A program made the translations under genes and the position numbers. DNA of 64,000 nucleotides from Marsupella aquatica (Eukaryota; Marchantiophyta): positions 20,460,001 to 20,524,000 of the forward strand of contig OZ316897.1 of NCBI GenBank assembly GCA_973895155.1. Reading direction: 5' to 3'. The notes under the pieces are model-generated. The model saw only the letters and a list, made by a program, of their open reading frames with translations. It did not search any database and was not told where the DNA came from. Below are positions 60,986-64,000 of this stretch, piece after piece (position 1 is the stretch's first letter; each line of letters opens with the position of its first letter).

Positions 60986-63137
60986 GTGTGGGTAAAACAG
61001 TAAAACTATTAGCAGTAAACAAAATTATACTGGGTAAGATAAGACTATAATTAGCGGTAAACAGTTTAGAGCTGTTGCCAGAAACGTGAGCAGCGAGGAA
61101 TTTTGTCGTGAACTAGTGTTTGTCGAGCTTTTGAGGTATTCTCGAGAGATTCCTCGAGACATCGCAAAGTGCGCTGAGCGAAATCATTCTGCCGAGACAG
61201 AAAGAATAAGTCGTTGCCAGAGTCGAGTACAAACCCGGCAAAACCCAAGCTGACATCGCGACAGAGTAATCCCTAGGATTACAGGCTATTCCTGGCTTGC
61301 TGAATAAGATACTGCTTCCAGTCTTCTAGAAAACTATTATGGGGAACGACCATGATCGACGTTCGTGGGAGTTTTCCCACCTTGCAGTCCAGAAAGCTTC
61401 TGATCGTTCTACGGTCACTCTTCACAATTCGGCCCAGTATGGCAAACTGCAGCTCTCTGTCGTCCAGGGATCCGATTCTGATGGCGACAAACGAGACAAT
61501 GACTAATGTTAGTCTTCACAGGAGAGTGATGCTGTGATCAGAAAACTGAACGGCATGCCCGTAAAATTTTGCAGAACTTCCGCGTAATCGTTCAAACGGC
61601 CCCTGCCGACCCACGATTTCTCTCGAAGATGTAGCAACGAGCACAGTGACAAAAATCTTCGATGTCCCGTGGCCCAATGTGCATCGTGCACGGTGGTGTT
61701 GGAATGCGCTGAACATGTGATTTATCCTCTCAAGGAAGTGGACACTGAATGACAAAACTCCGAACACCTCGTGGAGCTGTCGTTACTCTAAAAGGCCCCA
61801 ATGCAAGGTCCTTCACGGGCTTGGTGGTCCCACTTAATCTCCCGTTGTCTTGATGTGGATTGAATTGAATTTTCGAGACAATCAACGGAAGGCCCAATGT
61901 GTGCACACATATGGGGTCGTCCGAAAGAAATTCAAAACAACCACGAGTCACGAGCTTCTGCACGGATGACTGCTATTCAAACGCAATCATTCCACGCTAA
62001 ATATTTCAATATAATTCCCTTGTTGAAGACAATACGGTCAAGACCATTCCAATGCGTGCCACAAAACCATGTACTTCTCTAACCGTAAGTTTAGAAAGTT
62101 TGCTTGACAAACGACTCGGCAGTGAGAGCTCCGAGCTCTGCATCCACCACTTCATTTGTAAATCCGTACATTACAATCCGTACTCACTGTCTCAAGTATC
62201 TGATGGTCACAGCTGTACACGCGATGGTACACTAATGCGAGATGCATTCGCGTGTTCAAACTCAGACACTCTCCAGGCTGTTGCAGACACAAGTTTCCCT
62301 CTAAGAAGATGAAAAACTACTGCAACACAATTCGAATCCTGTTGCATTCATGGCGCTCTTCTACAGTAACAAGTTGTTAAGCAACTACATTTTGAAAAAC
62401 TTATGGTCTGCTTACTGGTGTTCAAACGGTTTGTGCTGAACACAATCAGGCATTTTGGTCTAGTAAGAAGTCGTGATAAGCATCATTAGATTTGGCAAAC
62501 TTCTGCGCACCTTACTTACCTCTCTTCCAATAGTGCATGCTACACAGTCATGTCCTGGAGACGTTGTTGCCTTCTGTGCAGGCCAGGGCAAGCACTTCTA
62601 TCTCCAATAGATTTTTTTCCCATTTTCGAGGAATCGCAGCTCGCTCTACTTCGAAGTGGGCGTCCACACGTTACCCAACCGACCCGATCGATGAAGCGTT
62701 CATGTTGGTAGGTAGCTCAACATTACACCACACTACTGTGACTAGCTCCCAGACCCAGTGATCCTGTCCTGCTCGGTCTTGTTCTCTCTCTCTTGGAGCA
62801 GGGCAGCGAGTGAATCGCAGGGGGAAGGGGAAGCCAAAGAAGCTGCATGTTTCCCCATATGTTTCTTGGCTTGACTGTCTGAAGATCTCAATGTGAACGG
62901 AAGTTGTTGGTAGAACGGAGACGAGCCCTTAAATCACCTCCTCGGCAAGAAAAATGCTCAGTTCGGATTCTTTCATCTTGTGCAATGCCTTAGACTCAAG
63001 TCACCTAAAATTTTACTCACATCGTTCTCCCACGGAAATCAGTTCTCCATCGACGCTATCCGCATCTTGACCAGTTCTCCATCGACGACAGTAATCCACA
63101 TCCAACAAAATCATCAGCAAACGAAGAGCAGCCTAGG

Positions 63138-63935
63138 TTATATCCTGAGGAGAAATATGCTCAGCTCGGGCCCTCCATTTCCATCGGGGTTCATCATATA
63201 GAAAGCCTCGGAATCACGTGAGCCAACCACTCTCTCAAACCGTGCTCTCATATACATCAATTCCCCATCGTTATTCTCTCCATCCATAGGAAGAACTCCG
63301 GCTCCCATGGACACTGCTCGCACTACGGTCAAAATATGACGATCAAATTCTGAAAATACTCTCCTAATGGCGTATCCAGTCTTCCTTCCGTTGCAGAACA
63401 TGCTCCAAATTGGCTCCTCGTACAGTTTCCCTCTGCCTGATGTCTTTTCACATTCAAGCGCGATTCTCACCAACCCAGATGCCATATCCTGCACGAGGGT
63501 ACTGGTGGGCGTCGAAAATTCCAGGATCAACGTGGGGATCGACCTCTGATCTTCTTGCACGGCGAAATGGACGTGCCCCCTTCTGTGCCCGAAAATGGTG
63601 CCCGTCACCCGACTACCAAGAATGAGGCCTTCGCGTTGAGAGGGCATTGTCAGCATCCTGCAAGGGCCCATGATGGAGAACGGGAACATCGAGTTCATTG
63701 CCGATCGGATGGTTGCCACCAATTTCTGCTGCCTGTGTGAAGACTTCGACGACCGTGCCAGAGTGAGACTCGACGACGATGTGCTCAATGCACTACTGAA
63801 AGGACTCCCGGGACTGCTGGTGCTGCACGTTCCGGGGCTACACGGACTGAAACTACCGGACGAGACTATCGCGAGGTCTAACTCAGCTTTCGTCATCGTG
63901 CCCGAGGGCCCGAAATCTCTGTAATCGAATACCAC
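63138..63935 (-). CDS. MIZU-KUSSEI1 (MIZ1, DUF617) family protein
   Basis: This is a complete, intronless 265-residue gene of the land-plant MIZ1 family, whose Arabidopsis founder is needed for root hydrotropism; other members have little-known roles. Residues 1-90 are a variable Ser-rich N-terminus. The conserved domain fills about 97-265: SRVTGTIFGHRRG, HFAVQEDQRSIPTLILEF, the MASGLVRIALECEK block, EEPIWSMFCNGRKTGYA, VSMGAGVLP, MYMRARFERVVGSRDSEAFY and the closing NPDGNGGPELSIFLLRI. All the family's signature blocks are present without breaks, so it is probably functional. The first Met (63935) was chosen; the Met at residue 14 is possible. The upstream 65 bp to the window edge are too short to show a promoter. 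Confidence 0.95.
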   Translation of the reverse strand: MVFDYRDFGPSGTMTKAELDLAIVSSGSFSPCSPGTCSTSSPGSPFSSALSTSSSSLTLARSSKSSHRQQKLVATIRSAMNSMFPFSIMGPCRMLTMPSQREGLILGSRVTGTIFGHRRGHVHFAVQEDQRSIPTLILEFSTPTSTLVQDMASGLVRIALECEKTSGRGKLYEEPIWSMFCNGRKTGYAIRRVFSEFDRHILTVVRAVSMGAGVLPMDGENNDGELMYMRARFERVVGSRDSEAFYMMNPDGNGGPELSIFLLRI

Positions 63936-64000
63936 GTTAGGAGCCAGGGTGCCCGTCTGAATTCAACTCACTCAGCAAAGGCCACACTTCTAGCACCTTC

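Larger units (their letters stand above)
58546..63137. other. Stretch without a recognisable gene
   Basis: The 59.28-59.44 kb block is a copy of the 48.3-kb dispersed repeat. A TATA-box-like CTATAAAAGGGG is at 60064-60075. The frame at 59709-60128 (139 codons, minus) has no domain I know. A degenerate repeat lies at 60700-60960. The frames at 61066-61248 and 61516-61767 are unassigned. Sequence from 62.5 kb on is the 3' flank of the MIZ1-family gene. Confidence 0.45.

Noticed and set aside
62320-62340. tRNA-like GTTCGAATCC-type phrase (AATTCGAATCCTG)
   Set aside because: No acceptor stem, D-loop or anticodon arm could be built around it.

Overview
The window is nuclear DNA of a land plant. 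Three things support this: an intact MIZU-KUSSEI1 (MIZ1, DUF617) family gene, which is a land-plant family; two five-exon genes for the chloroplast-envelope quinone oxidoreductase homologue ceQORH; and a plant-type repeat landscape (solo LTRs, a Mutator-like element, TTTAGGG-type telomeric motifs). Gene density is low (about 4 recognisable intact genes in 64 kb). There is a retroelement with an N-terminal zinc finger, a reverse transcriptase and a C-terminal CCHC/endonuclease-like tail. I infer a non-seed plant (bryophyte, lycophyte or fern grade), but species cannot be fixed from the sequence.

Layout. 1-12.8 kb: no recognisable intact gene; short tandem repeats, an old LTR (6029-6427) and a related inverted fragment. 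12.8-19.1 kb: an unassigned ORF with weak lectin-like cysteine spacing, a decayed calmodulin-like (EF-hand) 3' remnant at 14.6 kb, a solo LTR with perfect 5-bp target-site duplication (14942-15284), and a candidate small spliced gene at 18.2-19.0 kb. 19.2-25.1 kb and 32.0-37.4 kb: two copies of a roughly 5.5-5.8 kb segmental duplication, each carrying a complete minus-strand ceQORH gene with its promoter side. They are separated by repeat-rich DNA that includes a second, oppositely oriented solo LTR (28672-29018). 37.5-46.8 kb: repeats, pyrimidine-rich minisatellites and a 1.19-kb Mutator-like element (41838-43030) with about 151-bp terminal inverted repeats and a 9-bp target duplication. 46.9-47.8 kb: an intronless RWDD2-type gene (RWD domain plus DUF1115). 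48.3-50.4 kb: minisatellites. 50.4-53.9 kb: the non-LTR retroelement, disabled by three stop codons and a frameshift. 54-63 kb: repeats, including a five-unit 137-bp tandem array at 57.9-58.5 kb. 63.1-63.9 kb: the MIZ1-family gene.

The recognised genes do not form an operon-like or pathway unit. All four intact genes lie on the minus strand. The two ceQORH copies share all intron positions and splice phases and are clear paralogues. Coordinates of spliced genes were derived by hand from codon continuity, splice dinucleotides and family similarity. I found no tRNA, rRNA or CRISPR by eye.
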